This document shows, one piece after another, positions 52,634-60,686 of a stretch of 64,000 nt of DNA. A model generated the notes under the pieces. It searched no databases, was not told where the DNA came from, and worked only from the letters and a program-made list of their open reading frames with translations. The DNA is from Streptomyces sp. WMMB 322 (lineage in GTDB: Bacteria; Actinomycetota; Actinomycetes; Streptomycetales; Streptomycetaceae). The number at the start of each line of letters is the position of its first letter. Within the stretch, counting starts at the first letter, position 1. The stretch spans positions 186,001-250,000 of the forward strand of contig NZ_FMHI01000006.1 in NCBI RefSeq assembly GCF_900090145.1, written 5' to 3'. Position numbers and translations under genes: made by a program.

Positions 52634-53743
52634 ATGCATCCGATGATCAAGCCTGCGCTGCGGCGTGCCTGGCGGGACAGGCAGACGGTGCAGTACGGCG
52701 TCGCGCCCGCCCATGCTGTGCTGCTCGGGCCGGTGGACAACACGACGGCTGTGTTCATGGAGTCGATGGACGGCACACGCTCCCTGGTGCAGCTGCGTGA
52801 GGAGGCGTCCCGGCTGGGGCTCCCCGAGGGCACCACGGAGCGGCTCGTCGACAGGCTCGCTTCGGCGGGGGTGCTCGACGACGCAACGGCGGACCGCGAG
52901 GCCTCGGCCATGGTGCACGAGCGGCTCCGGCCGGATCTGGCCTCACTGTCTGTCGTGCACCGGCGCCCGGGCGACGGCCTGCGCAAGCTGGTGGCACGCA
53001 GGACGGCCTGCGTACAGGTACGGGGAGCCGGGAGGGTCGGTGCCCTCGTGGCGTCGACTCTTTCCGCGGCCGGCGTGGGAGAGGTCACGGTGGTGGACGG
53101 CGGCCATGTCGAGCCCTGGGACACGGCGCCGGGAGCCGTCTCCCCGGACGACTGCGGAGAGCGGCGCGACGTGGCCGCGCGCAGAGCGGTCTCCCGTGCG
53201 CGGCCATGGGATTCCCGGCCACGCTCCCGCTCGCGGCCGGTTCCGGGACTCGTGGTGCTCGCCCCGCGTGACGGCCTCGACGCCTACGCTCCGGACCCCG
53301 GCGCCGCAGAAGGATTCGTCGGGGCGGGGACGCCGCATCTCTACGGCGGCGTGGTGGAAAGCACCGGCTTCGTCGGGCCGTTGGTCACACCCGGAGTCTC
53401 TCCCTGCGCCGGCTGCATACTGCGGGCACGAGCAGAGCGGGAACCGAGCTGGCCGCTGGTGGTGGGCCAGTGGCGCATGTCGGCGAGGCGGCGGTCGGGG
53501 GTCCCGGCTTGCGACTCGGCGCTGGCGACGGTGGTCGCGGGGGCCATCGCCTCCTACGCTCTCAGCTTCCTCGACGGCGACGGGGCCTGCGCCTCCGGAT
53601 ACCGGATGCGGTTCTCCCTGCCGCATCTCATCGGCAGCACCGAGCAGCTCTCCGCTCATCCTGAGTGTCCATGTGGTGCCGCTTCCGTGACAGCGGATCA
53701 CCCGCACTCGGCGGATGCCGAGGAAGAGGTCACAATGGCCTGA
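52634..53743 (+). CDS. Standalone E1/ThiF-like protein with N-terminal leader-recognition-like domain
   Basis: 369 residues. The first 85 residues (MIKPALRRAWRDRQTVQYGV, LRLVDRLASAGVLDD-like pattern) resemble the winged-helix recognition domain found at the start of azole-forming (TOMM) cyclodehydratase partners. A Rossmann-like E1 core follows: VRGAGRVGALVASTLSAAGV and VTVVDGGHVEPWD (about 130-160), then HLYGGVVESTGFVGPLVTPG and two cysteine pairs, CAGC and CPC, that could hold zinc. No YcaO gene or obvious precursor peptide is adjacent. The activated substrate is unknown. GGGGAGAAGC sets the ATG at 52634. The ABC1 kinase gene begins 55 bases later. Confidence 0.8.
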   Translation: MHPMIKPALRRAWRDRQTVQYGVAPAHAVLLGPVDNTTAVFMESMDGTRSLVQLREEASRLGLPEGTTERLVDRLASAGVLDDATADREASAMVHERLRPDLASLSVVHRRPGDGLRKLVARRTACVQVRGAGRVGALVASTLSAAGVGEVTVVDGGHVEPWDTAPGAVSPDDCGERRDVAARRAVSRARPWDSRPRSRSRPVPGLVVLAPRDGLDAYAPDPGAAEGFVGAGTPHLYGGVVESTGFVGPLVTPGVSPCAGCILRARAEREPSWPLVVGQWRMSARRRSGVPACDSALATVVAGAIASYALSFLDGDGACASGYRMRFSLPHLIGSTEQLSAHPECPCGAASVTADHPHSADAEEEVTMA

Positions 53744-53798
53744 TGGCCGCCGTTTCTCGGTGCGCTCAGACCGAGCCGTCTGGAAGTTGGAGGGGCCC

Positions 53799-55247
53799 AT
53801 GTCTGATCTTCCCCGTAAGGCAGTCACCCGTACGGCCAAACTGGCCGCGCTGCCGCTGGGGTTCGCCGGACGCTCCGCGTGGGGCCTCGGCAAACGGATC
53901 GGAGGTCTGTCCGCCGAACTCGTCGGCCACGACCTTCAGCAGCGCACCGCGGAGCAGCTGTTCAAGGTGCTGGGGGAGCTCAAGGGCGGTGCCATGAAGT
54001 TCGGGCAGGCGCTCTCGGTCTTCGAGTCGGCGCTGCCCGAAGAGATAGCCGGGCCTTACAGGGCGACGCTCACGAAGCTGCAGGAAGCCGCTCCCCCGAT
54101 GCCGACCAGCACCGTCCACGAGGTGCTGGCTGAACAGATGGGTGAGGACTGGCTCGAGCTCTTCGAGGAGTTCGACGACATGCCCTCCGCGGCCGCGTCG
54201 ATCGGGCAGGTGCACCGTGCCGTCTGGCACGACGGACGCGAGGTCGCGGTGAAGGTTCAGTATCCGGGGGCCGGGGAGGCTCTGGTCTCCGACCTCGCCC
54301 AGCTCGGCCGGTTCGTGCGCATGCTCGGGCCGCTCATACCCGGCATGGACATCAAGCCGCTCGTCACCGAACTGCGGGACAGGGTGACCGAGGAGCTGGA
54401 CTACGGCCTGGAGTCCCAGGCGCAGAAGCTCTATGCGGAGGAATTCGCCGAGGACCCGGACGTCGTGATCCCGGATGTGGTGCACCAGTGCGAGCGAGTG
54501 CTGGTGACCGAGTGGATGGACGGAGTGCCGCTCGCAGAGGTCATATCGGAGGGCACACAGGACGAACGGGACCGTGCGGGGCAGTTGCTGGCCCGTTTCC
54601 TCTGCTCCGGGACGGCCCGCACCGGACTGCTGCACGCGGATCCGCACCCGGGGAACTTCCGTCTGCTTCCCGCCGAGCAGTCCGGCGAGGGTGAGGGGGA
54701 ATGGCGGCTCGGCGTGATGGACTTCGGAACCGTTGACCGGCTCCCGGGAGGGCTGCCGCCCGTGATCGGCACGGCGCTGCGCATGGTCATCGACGGTGAG
54801 GCCGACGCCGTCTACGAACTGCTCTGCGCGGAGGGCTTCGTCAAGGACTCCATCGAGCTGGAGCCCTCAGCGGTGCTGGACTATCTGGTGCCCGTCATCG
54901 AGCCGGCCCACGCGGAGAGCTTCCACTTCCACCGGGGATGGATGCGGGAGCAGGCGGCCCGGATCGCCGATCCCCGTTCTCCGGCGCACCAGTTGGGCAA
55001 GCAGCTCAATCTGCCCCCGGCGTATCTGCTCATACACCGGGTGACGCTGAGCACCATCGGCGTGCTGTGCCAGCTGGGAGCGACCGTCCGGATGCGTGAA
55101 GAAATGGAAGCATGGGTGCCGGGCTTCGCCCGGGGCGAGGACATCGCGGAAGACGACACTTCCCACGAGGAGGCCAGGGTCGACCGCATGCCGGCCGGGG
55201 AGGACGGCGAGGAGGGCTCGCCGGCTGCCGCGCAGGCCTCCGCCTGA
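53799..55247 (+). CDS. ABC1/UbiB-family atypical kinase
   Basis: 482 residues. The family KxGQ motif is KFGQALSVFES (about 66-76), the Ala-rich loop replacing the glycine loop is AAASIGQVHRA, the lysine is in AVKVQYPG, and the catalytic and metal loops are HADPHPGNF and VMDFGTVD. UbiB-type ATPases support quinone synthesis or lipid handling at the membrane. A Glu/Asp-rich tail closes the protein. AGGGG precedes the ATG at 53799; an in-frame ATG at 53715 overlaps the E1-like gene. In mycobacteria the homologue (Rv3197) also precedes whiB7. Confidence 0.9.
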   Translation: MSDLPRKAVTRTAKLAALPLGFAGRSAWGLGKRIGGLSAELVGHDLQQRTAEQLFKVLGELKGGAMKFGQALSVFESALPEEIAGPYRATLTKLQEAAPPMPTSTVHEVLAEQMGEDWLELFEEFDDMPSAAASIGQVHRAVWHDGREVAVKVQYPGAGEALVSDLAQLGRFVRMLGPLIPGMDIKPLVTELRDRVTEELDYGLESQAQKLYAEEFAEDPDVVIPDVVHQCERVLVTEWMDGVPLAEVISEGTQDERDRAGQLLARFLCSGTARTGLLHADPHPGNFRLLPAEQSGEGEGEWRLGVMDFGTVDRLPGGLPPVIGTALRMVIDGEADAVYELLCAEGFVKDSIELEPSAVLDYLVPVIEPAHAESFHFHRGWMREQAARIADPRSPAHQLGKQLNLPPAYLLIHRVTLSTIGVLCQLGATVRMREEMEAWVPGFARGEDIAEDDTSHEEARVDRMPAGEDGEEGSPAAAQASA

Positions 55248-55277
55248 AATCAGGGACGGCCACAGGGGGTCAGGCCC

Positions 55278-55405
55278 GGGTGGGGGTTGGAGCCGGGAGC
55301 GTCACGCCCGGGTGCCGGACCGGAACCGCAAACAACATGCCCCGGTGCCGCACCGGAACCACGAACGACAGGCCCCGGTCCGGACCGGAGTCGGGAGCGT
55401 CAGGT
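55278..55405. repeat. Imperfect minisatellite, about four units of 31-33 bp
   Basis: Successive units start accgga(a/g)(c/t)c and end with a ccccgg or cccgg core; the two central units (starting about 55319 and 55352) are closest to each other. It lies between the ABC1 stop and the shared terminator and reads as repeating residues on the minus strand, but no gene is supported there. Confidence 0.65.
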
Positions 55406-55516
55406 CCGGGTCGGATGTGCTGCCGCAGGAGCGGCCGGTCACTGCCCCCAGCGATCGGCGCGGGGCAACAGGCTCGCGGAGGCCGGCCACCGGGAGTCCA
55501 TGCCCGCCGCAGACAG

Positions 55517-55546
55517 CGGGAGCCGGGGCTTGCGCCCCGGCTCCCG
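55517..55546. terminator. Bidirectional terminator between ABC1 kinase and small basic protein genes
   Basis: A 13-bp perfect stem (55517-55529 with 55534-55546), loop ttgc, seven bases from the stop of the convergent gene. Confidence 0.88.
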
Positions 55547-55552
55547 GATTGA

Positions 55553-55798
55553 TCACTGCATGACCGCCATGGCCAGCGCTCTGCGGGCGCGCAGTGAAGC
55601 GCGTTCCGCGCGGCGCTGGAGGCGACGGGCCGAGGTGACACGCAGTGCCCTGCGTTCCGACTCGGCCTCGTACAGACGGTCGTTCATATGGGCTCGGGCC
55701 AGGGATTCTGGCATGAGTTGCATTTGTCGGGTCCTGTTCTGGCGCAAGGAGTCCGCGTCGATTCCGCGGTGGTTCGGGATGTCGGAGTCGGATGTCAT
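55553..55798 (-). CDS. Small basic helical protein
   Basis: 81 residues. The N-terminus is polar (TSDSDIPNHRGIDADS) and the rest is a long arginine- and alanine-rich helix (ARAHMNDRLYEAESERRALR, RRLQRRAERASLRARRALAM). I recall close relatives beside wblC in other Streptomyces. It starts 74 bases after the wblC stop on the same strand, so it is probably the last gene of the wblC transcript. Function unknown; the charge suggests binding to nucleic acid or an acidic protein. Confidence 0.75.
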   Translation of the reverse strand: MTSDSDIPNHRGIDADSLRQNRTRQMQLMPESLARAHMNDRLYEAESERRALRVTSARRLQRRAERASLRARRALAMAVMQ

Positions 55799-55872
55799 CG
55801 TCGGGTCCTGCTTCGGGAGGGGACGCTGCTGGGGATCGCGCGTCATCGGGCGGTCGATCGTGCCGGCGGTGT

Positions 55873-56238
55873 TCATGCTGTGACCGGGTTCTTGCGGGGA
55901 CGGCCACGCGGACGCTTCCGGGGCACAACCACGCCCTGGACGAACAGTTCGCCTCCCCAGACACCCCAGGGCTCGCGGCGGTCCTTGGCACCGGCGAGGC
56001 AGGCCTCGCGCAGCGGGCAGGTCTGGCAGAGCGTCTTGGCGTACTCCACGTCGGCGGGTGCCTCGGCGAAGAAGACCTCCGGGTCGTATGAGCGGCAGGG
56101 CACGGTCACACCGAGCCGCTCGATGGCTTCGTCGAGCTCGGTGAGCGTGATCAGCGGGGCGGTCACGAGATCCTCCGTGGTGGCAGCAGGCGGCATCAGG
56201 TCTGTCGTGGGTGACGGGGTGTGCGTTTCGGGGTGCAC
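55873..56238 (-). CDS. wblC: WhiB7-type resistance regulator WblC
   Basis: 121 residues. Iron-sulfur cysteines are Cys48, Cys71, Cys74 and Cys80; the turn is GVWGGE (92-97) and the C-terminal AT-hook RGRPRK (111-116) is the hallmark of WhiB7/WblC. It binds the principal sigma factor and activates intrinsic antibiotic-resistance genes and its own promoter. The GTG at 56238 fits the known N-terminal pattern before the variable acidic segment. A 400-base leader with an upstream ORF and two hairpins controls it by translation-dependent attenuation. Confidence 0.95.
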   Translation of the reverse strand: MHPETHTPSPTTDLMPPAATTEDLVTAPLITLTELDEAIERLGVTVPCRSYDPEVFFAEAPADVEYAKTLCQTCPLREACLAGAKDRREPWGVWGGELFVQGVVVPRKRPRGRPRKNPVTA

Positions 56239-56309
56239 TGCCGGGTTCCTCGTCTGTTGATGTCTGTTGTGTTGTCGGCCCGGCTGGTGGCCGGGCGGGG
56301 CAAACAGAA

Positions 56310-56342
56310 GGGCCGCGGATCCCGGTGTGGGTTCCGCGGCCC
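56310..56342 (-). terminator. wblC attenuator hairpin
   Basis: A 13-pair stem with one mismatch (56310-56322 with 56330-56342), followed on the minus strand by ttctgttt. It lies 27 bases beyond the upstream ORF stop and 71 bases before wblC. A second hairpin, cctgatc/gatcagg at 56356-56374, overlaps the upstream ORF stop codon and can be disrupted by a ribosome there. Confidence 0.85.
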
Positions 56343-56369
56343 TGGAAGGTGCCGACCTGATCTCGCCGA

Positions 56370-56645
56370 TCAGGCTGGATCTCTCCAGGGTTCGAGCCCA
56401 CGGAAGGCCCACATCGGGTTGTGCTTCGTCTTCTGGCTGCCGTTGCCGACACGGACGGCCGCGAGCGCAAAGGCGTAGGCCACTGCCTTCGCCACTGCTG
56501 CCGCTACCTCGGGTGCAGTCGCCGGTCGCTTGCCGGCGCCGGGGACGACGCGGGACAGACCCGTGCCATCGATCCGGGAGCCGAGCAGACAAGAGGCGAC
56601 GACCGAGCGGTCGGTCATCTTGGTGGTGGTAATGAAGTCGATCAC
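56370..56645 (-). CDS. Upstream ORF of wblC (translation-sensing leader)
   Basis: 91 codons from a GTG with a near-ideal aaaggaggcgag in front. The product (VIDFITTTKMTDRSVVASCL, VAKAVAYAFALAAVRVGNGS) has no recognisable domain. Translation of a leader ORF upstream of whiB7/wblC is known to sense ribosome-targeting antibiotics: stalling changes leader folding and lets RNA polymerase pass the terminator. This ORF is much longer than the few-codon leader peptides of classical attenuators. The stop codon sits inside a small hairpin just before the terminator. Confidence 0.8.
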   Translation of the reverse strand: MIDFITTTKMTDRSVVASCLLGSRIDGTGLSRVVPGAGKRPATAPEVAAAVAKAVAYAFALAAVRVGNGSQKTKHNPMWAFRGLEPWRDPA

Positions 56646-56794
56646 TGGGCTCGCCTCCTTTCGGCGACTCGGGGGATCAGCTGGAGCCGATCCGCAAACG
56701 TGCAAGAGTCAGTACAGCATGGATGGGTTGGAGCGGAAAGCCCCCGCCCTGTCCACGTCCGGAAGGCTATGGGGCTCCGGACAGCCCGCGCAAA

Positions 56795-59131
56795 CTATTT
56801 TTCCGCCGTCTCCGAAAAAGCTTCCGGGACGGTTTCCGAGGACGCTGCCGAGGAGGCGGCCGGAGGCGCTTCTTCCGCCTCGGTCACGGCCTGTTCGGAA
56901 GCCTCTCCGCCCGCCTGGCCGCTCTCGGGCTCCAACTCCCCGCCCGCGCACAGCGCGAGAACGTCCGCCCCGAAACGCTCCAACTTCCGGGCGCCCACAC
57001 CGGAGATGCGGGCGAGGGCCGCGTCGTCGTCCGGCACCGTCTCGGCGATCGCCATCAGCGTCTTGTCGGTGAAGACGCAGTACGCGGGCTGACCCAGCTG
57101 CCTGGCCCGCTCGGAGCGCCAGTCGCGCAACCGCTCGTAGAGCTGCTCGTCGAGATCCGAGGGGCAGTCCTCGCAGCGCATCAGCTTCATCTCCCCCGCG
57201 TCCGTCAGAGAACGGCCGCACACCCGGCAGCGGACGGGACCGCGGCGCTTGCGCGCACGGCTGCCGGAAGCACTCCCCCGCTCGACACCCCCGCGGCCGC
57301 CGGAAGTCCCCGCCCCCGGAGCCGCGGACCCCGGCCGCAGCCCGTTGAGGAACCGGCTGGGGCGGCGTCCGCCACGGCCGCCGGGCGAACGCGAGAGCGC
57401 CCAGGAGAGGTTGAGGTGGATACGGGCCCGGGTGACGCCGACGTAGAGCAGGCGGCGCTCCTCCTCGATCTGGGCGTCGCTCTTGGCGTGGGTGATCGGC
57501 ATCATGCCCTCGGTGAGCCCGACCAGGAACACCGCATCCCATTCGAGCCCCTTGGCCGAGTGCAGCGATGCGAGGGTGACGCCCTCGACGGTCGGTGCGT
57601 GCTGGGCGTTGGCCCGCTCGTCCAGTTCGGCGACGAACTCGGAGAGCGTCGGCTCCTGCCCGCCCGCGGCGGAGCGGCCGGCCGAAAGGGACTCGGCCAG
57701 CCGCACGAGGGCCATCAACGACTCCCAGCGGTCACGGACGGCGCCCGAGCCCGCCGGCGGCTCGTCCGTCCAGCCCTTGCCGCTGAGAACGGCGCGCACC
57801 TGCGAGGGGAGGCCGACGGCCCCGTCCAGCAGGGTGTCGTTGCCGCCGAACCGGGCGGCGCTGCGCAGCGCCACGCCCGCCTCACGGACCTCGGGACGTT
57901 CGAAGAACCGTTCGGCGCCGCGGAGTTGATAGGGCACACCGGCGTCGACGAGGGCCTGTTCGTAGATCTCGGACTGGGCGTTGATGCGGTAGAGCACCGC
58001 GATCCGGCTGGCCGGAACGCCCGAGTCGATGAGCGTGCGAATGCGCTTGGCGGTGCCCTCCGCCTCGGAAGGCTCGTCCGCGTATTCCGTGTACGCCGGT
58101 TCGGGCCCGGCCTCGCGCTGCGAGATCAGCTCCAGGCGGTGTTCGGCCGCGCGGCCCGACGCCTGGGAGAGCAGACCGTTCGCGAGGTGCACGACCTGGG
58201 GCGTCGAGCGGTAGTCCCGCACGAGCTTGACGACGGTGGCTTCGGGGTGACGGACGCGGAAGTCGAGAAGGTGGTCGGGAGTGGCACCGGTGAAGGAGTA
58301 GATCGTCTGGCTGGCGTCACCGACCACGCAGAGGCTGTCCCGGTCACCGACCCACAGCTCCAGAAGCCGCTGCTGAAGCGGGCTGACGTCCTGGTACTCG
58401 TCGACGACGAAGTGCTGGTACTGGGCACGGACCGTCTCGGCGATGTCCGGCCGGTCCTGGAGCACTCCGACGGTCAGCAGCAGCACGTCCTCGAAGTCGA
58501 TCGCCGAACGTTCCCGCTTCAGCTGTTCGTAGAGGCCGAAGACCCGTGCCGTCTCGGCCGGGTCCCGCGGGGGGACGCGGTCCGACTTGGCGATGACCGC
58601 CGGATAGTCCTCCGGCACCGTCTGCGTCACCTTCGACCACTCGATCTCACCGGTGAGGTCCCGCAGTTCGCTGCGGTCCAGACGCAGGCGGCAGCGGGCC
58701 GCGGCCTCGGCGACGAGCTGCACCTTGCGCTCCAGCAGCCTCGGCAGCTCACCGCCGACCGCACGCGGCCAGAAGAACTGCAGCTGCCGCAGTGCGGCGG
58801 AGTGGAAGGTGCGGGCCTGGACCCCCTCCGCCCCCAGCTGCCGCAGCCGCCCCCGCATCTCACCCGCGGCCCTGCTGGTGAAAGTGACGGCGAGCACACT
58901 GGCCGGGGGCAGCATCCCTGCGCGCACCCCGTATGCGATCCGGTGCGTGATGGCGCGGGTCTTGCCCGTGCCCGCGCCGGCCAGCACGCACACGGGACCG
59001 TGCAGTGCCGTCGCCACTTCACGCTGCTCCGGGTCGAGGCCCTCCAGCACCGCGTCCGCGTCGCGCGGCGGGCCCGCGTACGCGTCCTGGTCGACGTGGG
59101 AGAAGAGAGTGGAGTCAGTTGCTGCTGTCAC
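56795..59131 (-). CDS. uvrD2: ATP-dependent DNA helicase UvrD2 with HRDC domain
   Basis: 778 residues, superfamily 1A helicase. Walker A is LAGAGTGKTRAITHR (about 50-64); other helicase motifs are VDEYQDVSPLQQ, VGDASQTIYSF, VKLVRDYRSTPQV and SLHSAKGLEWDAVFLVGL. After about residue 600 come a four-cysteine zinc patch (CRVCG and CEDCP) and an HRDC domain (VFTDKTLMAIAETVPDDDAALARI) as in mycobacterial UvrD2, then an acidic tail. It unwinds DNA during repair. Upstream of and in the same direction as the wblC leader; divergent from the mycoredoxin gene, the same layout as in mycobacteria. Confidence 0.95.
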   Translation of the reverse strand: MTAATDSTLFSHVDQDAYAGPPRDADAVLEGLDPEQREVATALHGPVCVLAGAGTGKTRAITHRIAYGVRAGMLPPASVLAVTFTSRAAGEMRGRLRQLGAEGVQARTFHSAALRQLQFFWPRAVGGELPRLLERKVQLVAEAAARCRLRLDRSELRDLTGEIEWSKVTQTVPEDYPAVIAKSDRVPPRDPAETARVFGLYEQLKRERSAIDFEDVLLLTVGVLQDRPDIAETVRAQYQHFVVDEYQDVSPLQQRLLELWVGDRDSLCVVGDASQTIYSFTGATPDHLLDFRVRHPEATVVKLVRDYRSTPQVVHLANGLLSQASGRAAEHRLELISQREAGPEPAYTEYADEPSEAEGTAKRIRTLIDSGVPASRIAVLYRINAQSEIYEQALVDAGVPYQLRGAERFFERPEVREAGVALRSAARFGGNDTLLDGAVGLPSQVRAVLSGKGWTDEPPAGSGAVRDRWESLMALVRLAESLSAGRSAAGGQEPTLSEFVAELDERANAQHAPTVEGVTLASLHSAKGLEWDAVFLVGLTEGMMPITHAKSDAQIEEERRLLYVGVTRARIHLNLSWALSRSPGGRGGRRPSRFLNGLRPGSAAPGAGTSGGRGGVERGSASGSRARKRRGPVRCRVCGRSLTDAGEMKLMRCEDCPSDLDEQLYERLRDWRSERARQLGQPAYCVFTDKTLMAIAETVPDDDAALARISGVGARKLERFGADVLALCAGGELEPESGQAGGEASEQAVTEAEEAPPAASSAASSETVPEAFSETAEK

Positions 59132-59248
59132 CCCGCCATGCTGCCAGGTCGTACGAGACGGGCGTGACGCTTGTCCACAGCCGGAGCCGGATCGTCATAC
59201 GGCACTCACCACTCCCCCGCCATGGAATGGTCCGGTCTCCCCGGCCCG

Positions 59249-59274
59249 GGAATGGTCCGGCTCGTCCACACGTT
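59249..59274 (+). promoter_or_regulatory. SigR-type promoter of the mycoredoxin gene
   Basis: GGAAT at 59249-59253 and GTT at 59272-59274 are separated by 18 bases, matching the SigR consensus. The first 12 bases (ggaatggtccgg) are also repeated directly at 59224-59235. The start codon is 38 bases downstream. Confidence 0.7.
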
Positions 59275-59311
59275 CCACAGTGACCAACGGACGCGAAGGA
59301 GAACAGGACCG

Positions 59312-59554
59312 ATGACGGGAAACGTGACGATGTACAGCACCACGTGGTGCGGCTACTGCCGTCGGCTCAAGGGCCAGATGGACCGCGCGGGCATCCCGTA
59401 CACCGAGATCAACATCGAACACGACCCGGCGTCCGCCGACTTCGTGGAGAAGGCCAACAACGGCAATCAGACCGTGCCCACCGTGCTCTTCCCCGACGGG
59501 TCCACCCTGACCAATCCCTCGCTGGCGCAGGTCCAGCAGAGGGTCGGCGTCTGA
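59312..59554 (+). CDS. mrx1: Mycoredoxin (Mrx1)
   Basis: 80 residues, glutaredoxin fold. The redox site is TTWCGYCRRLK (Cys13 and Cys16), followed by the cis-proline region TVPTVLFPDGS. Mycoredoxins reduce mycothiol-protein mixed disulfides at the expense of mycothiol. AAGGAGAAC precedes the ATG. A SigR-type promoter upstream places it in the thiol-stress regulon controlled by the sigR-rsrA pair in this same window. Confidence 0.93.
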   Translation: MTGNVTMYSTTWCGYCRRLKGQMDRAGIPYTEINIEHDPASADFVEKANNGNQTVPTVLFPDGSTLTNPSLAQVQQRVGV

Positions 59555-59590
59555 CCGCCGGGGACTCGGCTGTCCGCCCGGCCCGGAGCC

Positions 59591-60628
59591 TCAGCGCCCG
59601 GGCCGGGGCAGCGGCTCCCCGTACCAGCGCTCCACCAGACGTGACGCGATGGAGATCCCGGACGGCGGCCGCACCTCGCCGGTGGCGAAGGCGTCCTTGA
59701 GATCTTCCCGGGAGAACCAGCGGGCCTCCTCGATCTCGTCCCCGTCCACACGGATCTCCGGCGAGGTCGCGCGCGCCATGAAGCCCAGCATCAGGCTCGC
59801 AGGGAACGGCCAGGGCTGGCTGGCCACGTAGTCGACCTGCCCGACCGTCACGCCCGCCTCCTCGGCGACCTCCCTGATGACGGCGGCCTCCAGGGACTCG
59901 CCCGGCTCGACGAAACCGGCGAGCGTCGAGAAGCGGCCCTCCGGCCAGTGGACCTGACGGCCGAGCAGCGCCCGGTCCTTCTCGTCCGTCACCAGCATGA
60001 TCACGGCGGGATCGGTGCGCGGGTAGTGCTCGGCGCCGCAGGCGGGGCAGCGGCGCAGGTGTCCGGCGGCGGCGATGACGGTGCGTTCGCCGCAGCGGGA
60101 GCAGAAGCGGTGCGTGCGCTGCCAGTTCTCCAAGCCGACGGCGTGCGCCATCAGTTCGGCGTCACGGGCGGAGAGCAGCACGCCCGCCTCCCGGAGCCCG
60201 GCGGGCCGAGCGATGTCGTCCATGCGGCCCGGCAGCGAGTCCTTCTGGAGGGCGAAGTAGCGCACCCCCTCCTCGTCGACGCCGAGGAAGTACCGGTGGG
60301 CTTCGGTGAAGGGCGCGTCGAACGAGGGCATCATCACCAGTTCGGTGCTGCCCTCGTCGTCGTCCTCGATCAGTGCCTGGCCGCCGGAGACGACGAAGCA
60401 CCGCGTCGTCGGGTGGCTCCAGGCGGCCGCCAGCCACGCCTCGTCGATGCGGTGGTGGGCGGCACGGTCGATGCCGCCGGTGGGGGTCAGGGTGATCGGG
60501 CGGTCCGCGGCGGTGTCCGTGTCCGTGTCCCTGTGCGTGCCCGTGGCGGTCCCCGCCGGGGCGGCAGCCGCGGTGCGGTCACGGGTGCCGGCGCCGGAAC
60601 CCGCGGTCGAGTCGGTTCCAGTGGTCAC
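59591..60628 (-). CDS. nudC: NADH pyrophosphatase NudC
   Basis: 345 residues. The zinc ribbon is FCSRCGE and CPACG (four cysteines), the Nudix box is GFVEPGESLEAAVIREVAEEAGV, and the array SQPWPFPASLM is diagnostic of NudC. It cleaves NADH and removes NAD caps from RNA. The GTG start gives an N-terminus of the known type (TTGTD, DRPITL), interrupted by a low-complexity insert of about 30 Gly/Thr/Ala/Asp residues that contains a gtgtcc-type DNA repeat. A longer frame with an ATG at 60652 is possible. Confidence 0.9.
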   Translation of the reverse strand: MTTGTDSTAGSGAGTRDRTAAAAPAGTATGTHRDTDTDTAADRPITLTPTGGIDRAAHHRIDEAWLAAAWSHPTTRCFVVSGGQALIEDDDEGSTELVMMPSFDAPFTEAHRYFLGVDEEGVRYFALQKDSLPGRMDDIARPAGLREAGVLLSARDAELMAHAVGLENWQRTHRFCSRCGERTVIAAAGHLRRCPACGAEHYPRTDPAVIMLVTDEKDRALLGRQVHWPEGRFSTLAGFVEPGESLEAAVIREVAEEAGVTVGQVDYVASQPWPFPASLMLGFMARATSPEIRVDGDEIEEARWFSREDLKDAFATGEVRPPSGISIASRLVERWYGEPLPRPGR

Positions 60629-60686
60629 TTCAGCTTCCCTGCTCCTCTTCATGCTCCTGTGCCCGGCCTCATGCTCCTGCCCGGCC

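Noticed and set aside
56723..59167. 814-codon plus-strand frame across uvrD2
   Set aside because: Antisense to a helicase gene with all its motifs; no recognisable domain.
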